Part shown: piece by piece, positions 1 through 6,000 of the stretch
How positions within the stretch are numbered: position 1 is the stretch's first letter
Layout of the letters: each line of letters starts with the position of its first letter
Assembly: GCA_021442645.1 (NCBI GenBank)
Contig: JABUSR010000170.1
Span: 1 to 9,675, forward strand
From: Ruminiclostridium sp.
GTDB lineage: Bacteria > Bacillota > Clostridia > Oscillospirales > Oscillospiraceae
Direction of reading: 5' to 3'
Length of the DNA: 9,675 nt
Translations under genes and position numbers: made by a program
Notes under the pieces: generated by a model
Told to the model about the DNA's origin: nothing
Databases searched by the model: none
What the model saw: the letters and a program-made list of their open reading frames with translations, nothing else

Positions 1-144
1 ATCGCAAAGTCCGGTTTTGATGCACAATATAGCGAAATGATTAAAACATTAGCGAAATCGGCACTCGACACTGGGGACATTGCGAATGTTGAAAAACTAT
101 TTGCGGACAAGAAATTCGACATTTTCCGTAAAAACAGCACTTAG
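1..144 (+). CDS. 3' end of an unrecognised gene (47 codons visible)
   Basis: Reading frame 1 is open from the first base of the window to a TAG at 142-144 and encodes 47 residues, ending DIFRKNST. The peptide is hydrophilic, rich in Lys, Asp and Ala, and looks helical. No motif is recognisable, so I assign no function. Base composition is AT-rich like the LRR ORF that follows and unlike the GC-rich genes from 1518 onward, so the two may belong to the same acquired segment. The 62 bases between its stop and the ATG at 207 contain no terminator. It could be the tail of an independent gene, or the upstream part of the LRR gene separated by frameshifts. The frame that carries the LRR protein has a stop at 153-155, so a single shift near the end of this ORF would not join them. 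Confidence 0.45.
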   Translation: MAKSGFDAQYSEMIKTLAKSALDTGDIANVEKLFADKKFDIFRKNST

Positions 145-206
145 TGCATCTTTAACAAGAGTACCATTATATCGATATAGATGGCACTACAATCACTTCA
201 AATAGT

Positions 207-1352
207 ATGGATGCTCCTGCATTTGAAAATGGCGATTTAATCGTGGGAGACGAAATAACCGACATAGGAGCTGACGCATTTAGAAATTCTGTATTTGCGT
301 CAGTTGATACAAGAAACGTTACCACTATTGATAGTGAGGCATTTAGAAACTCGAGCATTACAAGCGCAACATTGACAAATGTCCGCACCACTAGAGATAG
401 CGCATTTTTTGGCTGTAATAGCCTTGTAGAAGTGGCGATTCCCAAAAGTGTGACCAGCATTGAATGGAGTGCATTTTATGGCTGCAGCAGCCTTGAAGAG
501 ATTGCGATTCCTGATAGTGTTACCGATATCGGTGGGGACGCCTTCGGGGACTGCGAAAGTCTTACATCAATCAAGGTTGACAACGGGAGCAAGATGTTTG
601 TCAGCAAAGACGGTGTTTTATATACAAAGGATATGAAGAAAATACTCTGCTGCCCGGGAGGAAAAACGGGGACATTTTCTGTTCCGAATGGTATTACCAA
701 CATCGATTCTGCGTTTGATGGCTGCAGCGGCCTCGTAGAAGTGGTAATTCCGAATAGTGTGACCGAGATAAATGATGAGTCCTTTTTTGGATGTAGCAGC
801 CTTGTAGAAATATCAATTCCTGATAGAGTAGATTACATCGGGTGTTATGTGTTTTCTGACTGCAGCAGTCTGACCGCAATCCATGTCGACAATAAAAACC
901 AGGTGTATACCAGTGTGGATGGTGTTCTATACACAAAGGATATGGAGACTTTGTCTTGTTGTCCCGGTGGAAAAACCGGAACATTTTCTATCCCGGTTGG
1001 TGTTACCGAAATCGATTATGCATTTTACGGTTGCAGCAGCATTGAAGAAGTAATAGTACCTTATAGTGTGACTCATATCGGTGAGTCTACATTTGCAAAC
1101 TGTAGTGGCCTTGTAAAGGTAACAATCCCGGATAGTGTTACCAGCATTAGTGAGTTTGCATTTGCAAACTGCAGTAGTCTTGTAAAAGTAATGATTCCCG
1201 GAAGTGTTGACTACATTGACAAGGATGCGTTTTGTGGTTGCAGCAGTTTGACAGATATATACTTTGGAGGAACAAAAGGGCAATGGGACGAGTGTGGTTT
1301 TGATATAGGTTTTTCCGATGTAACGATTCATTACATTTGGGCAGAAGAATAA
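207..1352 (+). CDS. BspA-type leucine-rich repeat (LRR_5) protein, possibly N-terminally truncated
   Basis: The 381-residue product is built almost entirely of LRR_5/BspA-type repeats of about 23 residues, with the pattern AF-x-x-C-S-S-L-x-x-(I/V)-x-IP-x-S-V-T-x-I. About eleven units can be counted. Two inserts contain VLYTKDM followed by CCPGGKTGTF (residues about 137-157 and 240-260), which is typical of the family. The C-terminus, with an IYFGGTKGQW strand and a final TIHY, is the usual end of such proteins, so the 3' end looks natural. Family members are normally secreted or surface adhesion-like proteins of gut bacteria and protozoa. Here no signal peptide, membrane segment or anchor is visible. 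The ATG at 207 lacks a Shine-Dalgarno sequence. The frame is open back to 156 without another ATG, GTG or TTG, and the residues encoded there still look like protein. An incomplete or decayed gene is therefore plausible. Base composition suggests horizontal acquisition. Confidence 0.7.
   Translation: MDAPAFENGDLIVGDEITDIGADAFRNSVFASVDTRNVTTIDSEAFRNSSITSATLTNVRTTRDSAFFGCNSLVEVAIPKSVTSIEWSAFYGCSSLEEIAIPDSVTDIGGDAFGDCESLTSIKVDNGSKMFVSKDGVLYTKDMKKILCCPGGKTGTFSVPNGITNIDSAFDGCSGLVEVVIPNSVTEINDESFFGCSSLVEISIPDRVDYIGCYVFSDCSSLTAIHVDNKNQVYTSVDGVLYTKDMETLSCCPGGKTGTFSIPVGVTEIDYAFYGCSSIEEVIVPYSVTHIGESTFANCSGLVKVTIPDSVTSISEFAFANCSSLVKVMIPGSVDYIDKDAFCGCSSLTDIYFGGTKGQWDECGFDIGFSDVTIHYIWAEE
546..1079 (+). 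repeat. Two imperfect tandem copies of a 309-base unit inside the LRR gene
   Basis: Residues about 113-188 (bases about 546-770) and 216-291 (bases about 855-1079) of the LRR protein align without gaps at an offset of exactly 103 codons. Matching landmarks include the VDN pair, VLYTKDM, CCPGGKTGTF and the AF-x-GCS unit. DNA similarity is high in the insert (around 613 versus 922) and lower in the flanking LRR units. This indicates an old internal duplication of about four LRR units plus one insert. Confidence 0.7.
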
Positions 1353-1451
1353 TGCGCGCGGGGACAATCGGGTCTTCTGCTGCACTATGGGACTCACTAA
1401 GAATGGGCATTCACACCAGCCGCCTCGCGTGTTACACAGTAAACAACGATA

Positions 1452-1489
1452 AACCCAGCCCGGATTTTTTCAAAAGTCCGGGCTGGGTT
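1452..1489. terminator. Long perfect hairpin between convergent LRR and potCD genes
   Basis: Thirteen bases, AACCCAGCCCGGA, at 1452-1464 are repeated as an exact reverse complement at 1477-1489, and the spacer can itself pair TTT with AAA. The hairpin lies 28 bases beyond the potCD stop (minus strand) and about 100 bases beyond the LRR stop (plus strand), where a bidirectional terminator is expected. Neither side carries a good T-run, so termination strength is uncertain. Confidence 0.6.
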
Positions 1490-1517
1490 GCGTGATTTGA
1501 AGGGTTATACAGCTTGC

Positions 1518-3488
1518 TCAGTTGATTTTCAGATTCTCCCACAGCAGATTCATGTAGTCCAGCATGTCGTCGGAGAGGTTCTGGTAGGCGAAGCGGTTGT
1601 ACTTCTCAGCAAAGCCGTCCATGGATGGGTAGAGAATCTCCATATCCTCGCCCAGGTACTCCTGATAGTCTTCGTTTTCATAGACCAGGGAGTTGGGGCA
1701 GGCGTAGTAGATGAGCTCGGCGTTGGCGATGGCAATCTCCTCGCTGAGCATGAAGTTGATGAAGATCTCGGCCAGCTCCTTGTTCTCACAGCAAGAGGGG
1801 ATGCACATGGCATCGAAGAAGTAGTTGGTCTCGTCGGGGTAGTAGAACTGCAGGTCCACGTCGTCGGCCTGGGCCTCCATCATGGTGAAGTAGTCCCCGG
1901 CATAGTAGGCGCCGATGGCGGCCTCGCCGGATTCCAGGGCGTTGAAGATCTCGTCCATGACATAGGCCTTCACCAGGGGGCGCTGCTTCAGCAGCTCGGC
2001 CAGAGCCCGGTCCCACTGGGTCTTGTCGGTGGTGTTCACGTCGATGCCCAGCTTGTACATGGCGGTGCCCAGGGCATCCCGGGAGTTGTTGAACTGGAGG
2101 ATGGACCCGGCATACTTCTCGTTCCACATCAGGTCCCAGCTGCCGATGTCGGCTTCATCCACCACGTTGGCGTTGTAGATGACACCCACGATGCCGTAGG
2201 CGTAGGGGATGGAGTACTCGTCGTTGGGGTCATAGTACAGGCCGCGGTAGTCTTCGGTGATGTACTGGTAGTTGGGGATGTTGTCAAAGTTCAGGGGAAG
2301 CAGCATCCCCTCGTCTTTCATTCGGGCAATCATATAGTCCGAGGGGACAACGATGTCGTAGCTGACGGCACCGCTCTTGAGCTTGGCGTACATGTCCTCA
2401 TTGCTGGCGTAGGTGGAGTAGTTGACCTTGACCTTTTGGCCGTAGGTCTCCTTATACCACTGCTCGAAGGCCTTCACAGTGTCCAAGGTGCCGTCGGCGC
2501 CTTCGGAGATGTATTCGCCCCAGTTGTAGACATTGAGCTCCAATGTGTCGCCGCTGTTGCTGAGGGCGGAGGCACCCAGCACGCCCACCAGAGCCAGGGC
2601 GATGACGCCGGCGGCGATGAGCTCCTTGCCCCGGTTGCCCAGGGAGTACTGCTTGCGGCTGCGCTTGCTTTTCTTCTCTGCCCGGCGGGCCTTGGCTTCC
2701 TCGTCGTCGTCCATCAGGTTGGTGATGAGCAGCAGGGCCAGGACCACGAAGAAGATCAGGGTGGACAGGGCGTACATCTTAGGCGTGACCGTCTTTTTGG
2801 TCATGCTGTAGATGCGGATGGGCAGGGTCTCGAAGCCGTTGCCTGCAGTGAAGTAACTGATGACGAAGTCATCCAGGGACAGGGTGAAGGCCATGATGAG
2901 GCCGGAGAGGATGCCGGGCATAATCTCGGGGACCTCTACCTTCAGGAAAGCCCGCATAGGGGTGCAGCCCAGGTCCTGGGCTGCCTCCGGCAGGGCGGGA
3001 TCCATCTGCCGCAGCTTGGGCAGAACCTGGAGGATGACGTAGGGCAGGCAGAAGGTGATGTGGGCGATGAGCATCGTCCAGAAGTTCAGGCTGGTGCCCA
3101 GTCCCATGAGACGGCCCACGAAGACGAACATCAGCATCAGGGAGATACCGGTGATGATGTCGGGGTTCACCATGGGGATATTGGTCACCGTGTTCATGGC
3201 CGCCTGCATGTACTTGCTGCGGAGTTTGTTGATGCCCACGGCAGCGGCGGTGCCCATGATGGTGGAGAGGATGGAGGCACACAGGGCCAGCACCAGGGTG
3301 TTCTTCAGGGCGGCCAGGGTGTTGGTGTCGTGGAAGAGCTCCTTATACCAGTGCAGGGAGAACCCGCTGAACACAGACAGGCTGTTGCTGCTGTTGAAGG
3401 AGAACACCAGCAGGATAATGATGGGGGCGAAGAGGAAGAGGAAGATGATAGCGGTGTACACTTTTGCCATAGGTTTCATTGGTATCAT
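1518..3488 (-). CDS. potCD: PotC-PotD fusion: polyamine ABC importer permease plus substrate-binding protein
   Basis: This 656-residue protein joins two subunits that are separate in E. coli. Residues 1-258 are the PotC-type inner-membrane permease, with six hydrophobic segments and the cytoplasmic EAA loop (EAAQDLG at 168-174) that contacts the PotA ATPase. Residues 259-287 form a charged linker, acidic (DDDEE) then strongly basic. Residues 289-309 are a seventh hydrophobic segment. Residues 315-656 are a PotD-type periplasmic-fold binding domain starting with the family hallmark NVYNWGEY (319-326). The seventh segment would place this domain outside the cell, tethered to its own channel in place of a lipoprotein anchor. 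No lipobox Cys is present. The start at 3488 is chosen because its ATG overlaps the potB stop (ATGA), with a GGGGGG-rich ribosome site within the end of potB; Met4 and Met7 are alternatives. The substrate is inferred to be spermidine or putrescine. Confidence 0.93.
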   Translation of the reverse strand: MIPMKPMAKVYTAIIFLFLFAPIIILLVFSFNSSNSLSVFSGFSLHWYKELFHDTNTLAALKNTLVLALCASILSTIMGTAAAVGINKLRSKYMQAAMNTVTNIPMVNPDIITGISLMLMFVFVGRLMGLGTSLNFWTMLIAHITFCLPYVILQVLPKLRQMDPALPEAAQDLGCTPMRAFLKVEVPEIMPGILSGLIMAFTLSLDDFVISYFTAGNGFETLPIRIYSMTKKTVTPKMYALSTLIFFVVLALLLITNLMDDDEEAKARRAEKKSKRSRKQYSLGNRGKELIAAGVIALALVGVLGASALSNSGDTLELNVYNWGEYISEGADGTLDTVKAFEQWYKETYGQKVKVNYSTYASNEDMYAKLKSGAVSYDIVVPSDYMIARMKDEGMLLPLNFDNIPNYQYITEDYRGLYYDPNDEYSIPYAYGIVGVIYNANVVDEADIGSWDLMWNEKYAGSILQFNNSRDALGTAMYKLGIDVNTTDKTQWDRALAELLKQRPLVKAYVMDEIFNALESGEAAIGAYYAGDYFTMMEAQADDVDLQFYYPDETNYFFDAMCIPSCCENKELAEIFINFMLSEEIAIANAELIYYACPNSLVYENEDYQEYLGEDMEILYPSMDGFAEKYNRFAYQNLSDDMLDYMNLLWENLKIN

Positions 3489-4378
3489 TTCCCCCCTTCT
3501 GTATGACGGTTGGTGAGAATCTGCATGGCACCCATGCAGGCCAGGAGGACCACCATAAGGATGAAGGCCATAGCTGCGGCAAAGTGCAGGTTATTGGCCA
3601 CATACTGGCTCTCGATGGCGTCACCGATGAGGAAGAACTTGCCATCACCCAGCTTCTGAGAGATGTAGAAGGTGCTGATGGAGGGGATGAGCACCATGGT
3701 GATGCCGTTGATAACGCCGGGGAGGCTCAAGGGCCAGACGACCCGGCGGAGAACCCCCGCACTGCTGCAGCCCAGGTCCCTGGCAGCCTCCAGGAGCTTG
3801 ACGTCCATTTTGGCCATGATGGAGTACAGGGGCAGGACCATGTAGGGGAAGTAGTCGTAGACCATGCCGATGACTACGGCGCCCTCAGTGCCGATGATAT
3901 GGACCAGGGGGATATGGAGGGCACCCAGGAAGTTGTTCAGGATGCCGGTGTCCTGGAGGATGGTCATCCAGGCGTAGGTGCGGATGAGGAAGTTCATCCA
4001 CATGGGAATCATGATGATGGTCATGAAGGTCTTCTGGACCTTGGCCTCTGCCCGGGCCATAATGTAGGCAAGGGGATAGGCCAGCACCAGGCAGATGAGG
4101 GTGGAGATGACGGCCAGCTTCAGGGAGCGCCAGAAAATCACCAGATAGGTGTAGACCTCCTTGCTGGAGCCGTCGTCCTGGAGCACCTGGGAGGTGGAGG
4201 TGAAGAACCGCATGATGTTATCCAGGGTAAAGTTGAAGTTGTTGTCGGTGAAGGCGTAGTAGGCCACGAAGACCAGCGGCACCAGAATGAAGATTACGGC
4301 CCACAGGGAGTAGGGGCCCAGTGCCAACTGATCCGCCCGGAACCCTCGCTGTTCCTTCCGGGTCAGTTTTTTTGTCAT
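3485..4378 (-). CDS. potB: PotB: polyamine ABC importer permease
   Basis: This 297-residue inner-membrane permease is of normal length for PotB. A basic N-terminus (MTKKLTRKEQR) precedes a first hydrophobic segment at about 24-43. Further segments lie at about 84-108, 117-139, 163-186, 219-240 and 265-287. The EAA loop that docks onto the ATPase starts at residue 197 (EAARDLG) and continues to the LPG at 219-221. With the permease half of the downstream fusion protein it would form the heterodimeric channel through which polyamine passes. Its ATG overlaps the potA stop by four bases, and its TGA overlaps the potCD start by four, so the three genes are probably co-transcribed and translationally coupled. 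The substrate is inferred from the operon. Confidence 0.93.
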   Translation of the reverse strand: MTKKLTRKEQRGFRADQLALGPYSLWAVIFILVPLVFVAYYAFTDNNFNFTLDNIMRFFTSTSQVLQDDGSSKEVYTYLVIFWRSLKLAVISTLICLVLAYPLAYIMARAEAKVQKTFMTIIMIPMWMNFLIRTYAWMTILQDTGILNNFLGALHIPLVHIIGTEGAVVIGMVYDYFPYMVLPLYSIMAKMDVKLLEAARDLGCSSAGVLRRVVWPLSLPGVINGITMVLIPSISTFYISQKLGDGKFFLIGDAIESQYVANNLHFAAAMAFILMVVLLACMGAMQILTNRHTEGGK

Positions 4379-5499
4379 TCGTCCTCATCCTCCATTTCTG
4401 CCTCGGAAAGCTCGTCCAGTTCGTTGGAGAAGGAGGAGTAGTCTCCGTAGAGGTCGGAGAACTCAGATTTCTTCATGATGTGGATGGCGTCAGGCTCCAG
4501 CTCGATGCCGATGGTCTCGCCCACATCCACGAAGTCGGTGGTCTGGATCATCCACTTGAAGCCGCCCACGTCCACGATGATTTCATAGTGGACGCCCATG
4601 AAGGTGACGGAGGTGACCACGCCGGTAAGCTGCCCCTTTTCCACGGGGACGATATCCACGTCCTCGGGGCGGACCACCACGTCCACGGGCTCGTTCAGGG
4701 AGAAACCTTTGTCAAGGCAGACGAAGGTCTGGCCGGAGAAGCGGACCTTGAAGTCCTCCAGCATGACACCGTCCAGGATGTTGCTCTCGCCGATGAAGTC
4801 AGCCACGAAGGCGTTCACAGGCTCGTTGTAAATATCTACGGGGGTGCCAATCTGGTGGATCCGGCCCTCGGACATGACCACCACGGTGTCAGACATGGAG
4901 AGGGCCTCCTCCTGGTCGTGGGTGACGAAGATGAAGGTGATGCCGGTCTGCTGCTGGATTTTTTTCAGCTCCACCTGCATGTCCTTCCGGAGTTTCAAAT
5001 CCAGGGCACCCAGTGGCTCGTCCAGCAGCAGGACACGGGGGTGGGCAATCAGGGCCCGGGCGATGGCCACACGCTGCTGCTGGCCGCCGGAGAGACGGGT
5101 GACATTCCGCTTCTCAAAGCCCTTCAGGGCTACCAGAGAGAGCATTTCGTGGACTCGATCTTCAATCTCCTCCTTGGGGACCTTTTTCTCCCGAAGGGGG
5201 AAGGCCACGTTTTCGAAGACGTTCAGGTGGGGGAAAAGGGCATACTTCTGGAAGACGGTGTTTACACTGCGTTTGTGGGGGGGCACATCGTTGATGCGCT
5301 CGCCCAGGAAGACTACCTCGCCCTCGTCGGGGGACTCGAAGCCGCCGATGAGACGCAGGAGGGTGGTTTTTCCGCAGCCGGAGGGACCCAGAAGGGTAAG
5401 AAACTCATTGTCGTAAATGTTCAGGTTGATGTCCTTCAGGACGGGTTGCTCCCCGTCGAAGGATTTGGTGATGTGTTTCAGTTCGATGATCTTATTCAT
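4375..5499 (-). CDS. potA: PotA: polyamine ABC importer ATPase
   Basis: This 374-residue ATPase energises import by the PotB/PotCD channel from the cytoplasmic face. All nucleotide-binding motifs are intact: Walker A GPSGCGKT at 38-45, Q-loop Gln84, ABC signature LSGGQ at 136-140, Walker B VLLLDEP at 156-162 with catalytic Glu161, and switch His194. Residues from about 235 to 342 match the C-terminal TOBE-type regulatory region of PotA/MalK-like ATPases (VRPEDVDIVP at 276-285). The last 17 residues form a very acidic tail ending EDEDE, which is not a standard part of the family. The start is well supported by GGAGGG nine bases upstream. It is the first gene of potA-potB-potCD and lies directly behind a transcription terminator, so its expression appears to depend on readthrough. 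Confidence 0.95.
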   Translation of the reverse strand: MNKIIELKHITKSFDGEQPVLKDINLNIYDNEFLTLLGPSGCGKTTLLRLIGGFESPDEGEVVFLGERINDVPPHKRSVNTVFQKYALFPHLNVFENVAFPLREKKVPKEEIEDRVHEMLSLVALKGFEKRNVTRLSGGQQQRVAIARALIAHPRVLLLDEPLGALDLKLRKDMQVELKKIQQQTGITFIFVTHDQEEALSMSDTVVVMSEGRIHQIGTPVDIYNEPVNAFVADFIGESNILDGVMLEDFKVRFSGQTFVCLDKGFSLNEPVDVVVRPEDVDIVPVEKGQLTGVVTSVTFMGVHYEIIVDVGGFKWMIQTTDFVDVGETIGIELEPDAIHIMKKSEFSDLYGDYSSFSNELDELSEAEMEDEDE

Positions 5500-5507
5500 G
5501 GGAGCAT

Positions 5508-5513
5508 CCCTCC
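5508..5513 (-). promoter_or_regulatory. potA ribosome binding site abutting a terminator
   Basis: On the minus strand GGAGGG lies eight bases before the potA ATG. Its first base immediately follows the T-rich tail of the intrinsic terminator, so no promoter can fit between the terminator and this site. Any potA mRNA with this ribosome site must come from polymerase that passed the terminator. Confidence 0.85.
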
Positions 5514-5557
5514 AAAAACAAAAAAGTGACTGTTATGCTCGTCGCATACAGTCACTT
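5514..5557 (-). terminator. Intrinsic terminator in the potA leader (probable attenuator)
   Basis: On the minus strand AAGTGACTGTATGC pairs with GCATAACAGTCACTT around a GACGA loop, leaving one bulged base. The 14-bp stem is followed directly by TTTTTTGTTTTT. The plus strand has no T-run after the hairpin, so the signal works only in the potA direction. The nearest upstream minus-strand gene already has its own terminator at 5972-5997, so this one is not needed there. Its place right before the potA ribosome site suggests conditional termination of the operon. Confidence 0.85.
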
Positions 5558-5659
5558 GCAGATACCACAAAATATAGGGAGAGTCCTTCCCCTGTGGAAT
5601 TGAAGATGATGAGAGTCTATATAGCAAAGAAACTTACTTTTACTACTCTTATTGATCAT
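5552..5659 (-). CDS. Possible 35-residue leader peptide upstream of potA
   Basis: An ATG at 5659 opens a 35-codon frame with an N-terminus MINKSSKSKF and a C-terminus CGICK, and no family is recognised. Its TGA (5554-5552) falls inside the first bases of the left arm of the potA terminator stem. A ribosome ending there would cover that arm and could prevent the hairpin from forming, as in leader-peptide control. The ribosome site is poor (only GTGA just upstream), so the frame may be fortuitous. Confidence 0.2.
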   Translation of the reverse strand: MINKSSKSKFLCYIDSHHLQFHRGRTLPIFCGICK

Positions 5660-5891
5660 TTCACAAGTTTGTATGCTAAAAAGCAATGGTTTATAGTAAC
5701 CAACTTATAAAACTTGGGCTTTTAACCCAATCAATAAGGCAACAGAAGTTGCCGCCGCAACATGCGGGAATCGGCATTCGACCCGGCTGTCCGTGTGGCC
5801 TTGGCTGGTAAAGACAGAGAATGCTCTGCCAGCGGTCGCGTCTTGCTTTGGAAAGACTCTGTATTTCTTTTCCAATTGAAGAAGTAACCGT

Positions 5892-5920
5892 ATTTTATCA
5901 GAGATAGAAGGGACTGTCAA
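5892..5920 (-). promoter_or_regulatory. Strong housekeeping (sigma-A) promoter for the potA leader
   Basis: Read on the minus strand, a perfect TTGACA (5920-5915) is followed by a 17-base spacer and TAAAAT (5897-5892). A TGA just before the -10 makes it an extended -10 promoter. It lies between the rRNA pseudouridine synthase terminator and the structured potA leader, with predicted initiation near 5885. Confidence 0.85.
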
Positions 5921-5970
5921 CAGAGAGAAAAAAGTCAATGGTGGATTTTTACAGTTTTCCTTAGATGTCA

Positions 5971-5997
5971 AAAAGGCCGCCGGTGAAGGCGGCCTTT
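5971..5997 (-). terminator. Intrinsic terminator after the pseudouridine synthase gene
   Basis: AAAGGCCGCC (5972-5981) and GGCGGCCTTT (5988-5997) form a perfect 10-bp GC-rich stem with a GGTGAA loop. On the minus strand it ends in a run of Ts and lies four bases after the TAA at 6003-6001. It closes the upstream minus-strand transcription unit. Confidence 0.9.
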
Positions 5998-6000
5998 CCG

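Larger units (their letters stand above)
5514..5885 (-). ncRNA. Structured ~370-nt potA leader or small RNA of unknown class
   Basis: Transcription from the promoter at 5892-5920 should begin near 5885 and reach the terminator at 5514-5557, giving an RNA of about 370 nt. Visible hairpins, in transcription order, are: 5866-5874 with 5849-5856; CTGG/CAGAG at 5832-5805 closed by a CATT tetraloop; 5784-5766 with a GGG-TCG/CGA-CCC stem; a perfect GGCAAC-TTCT-GTTGCC at 5753-5738; TTGGG/CCCAA at 5730-5714; and a nested CCACA/TGTGG element at 5597-5565. I compared it from memory with T-box, SAM, lysine, FMN, TPP, cobalamin, guanidine, c-di-GMP and glycine elements and saw no consensus match. It could be a new riboswitch-like attenuator for polyamine uptake or an independent small RNA. 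Promoter and terminator are clear; the function is unknown. Confidence 0.55.

Noticed and set aside
127..155. Possible -1 programmed frameshift (T AAA AAC) joining the first ORF to the LRR frame
   Set aside because: The heptamer is imperfect, and the -1 frame meets a TAA at 153-155 before the LRR sequence, so no fusion would result.
1387..1452. 21-codon ORF between the LRR gene and the hairpin
   Set aside because: It has no ribosome site, no recognisable motif, and runs into the hairpin; it is likely fortuitous.
1353..1517. Search for a diversity-generating or CRISPR-type repeat near the LRR gene
   Set aside because: There is no template-like repeat, reverse transcriptase or spaced direct repeats; only the long hairpin at 1452-1489 is present.
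1488..3506. Long plus-strand open frame (672 codons) opposite potCD
   Set aside because: It is antisense to a clear transporter gene and is rich in Val, Gly, His and Gln as expected from reversed GC-rich codons. It has no family motifs.
3479..5529. Two long plus-strand open frames opposite potB and potA
   Set aside because: Both are compositional shadows of the minus-strand genes, with repetitive Gly/Val/Asp/His content and no domain.
5766..5784. TCGAAT-containing hairpin resembling a tRNA or tmRNA T-arm
   Set aside because: There is no acceptor stem, anticodon arm or CCA end around it, and the stem is short and bulged.
5705..5971. 88-codon minus-strand frame in the potA leader
   Set aside because: Its start lies upstream of the strong promoter at 5892-5920 and inside the preceding terminator region, so the main transcript cannot encode it whole. 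No ribosome site is present.
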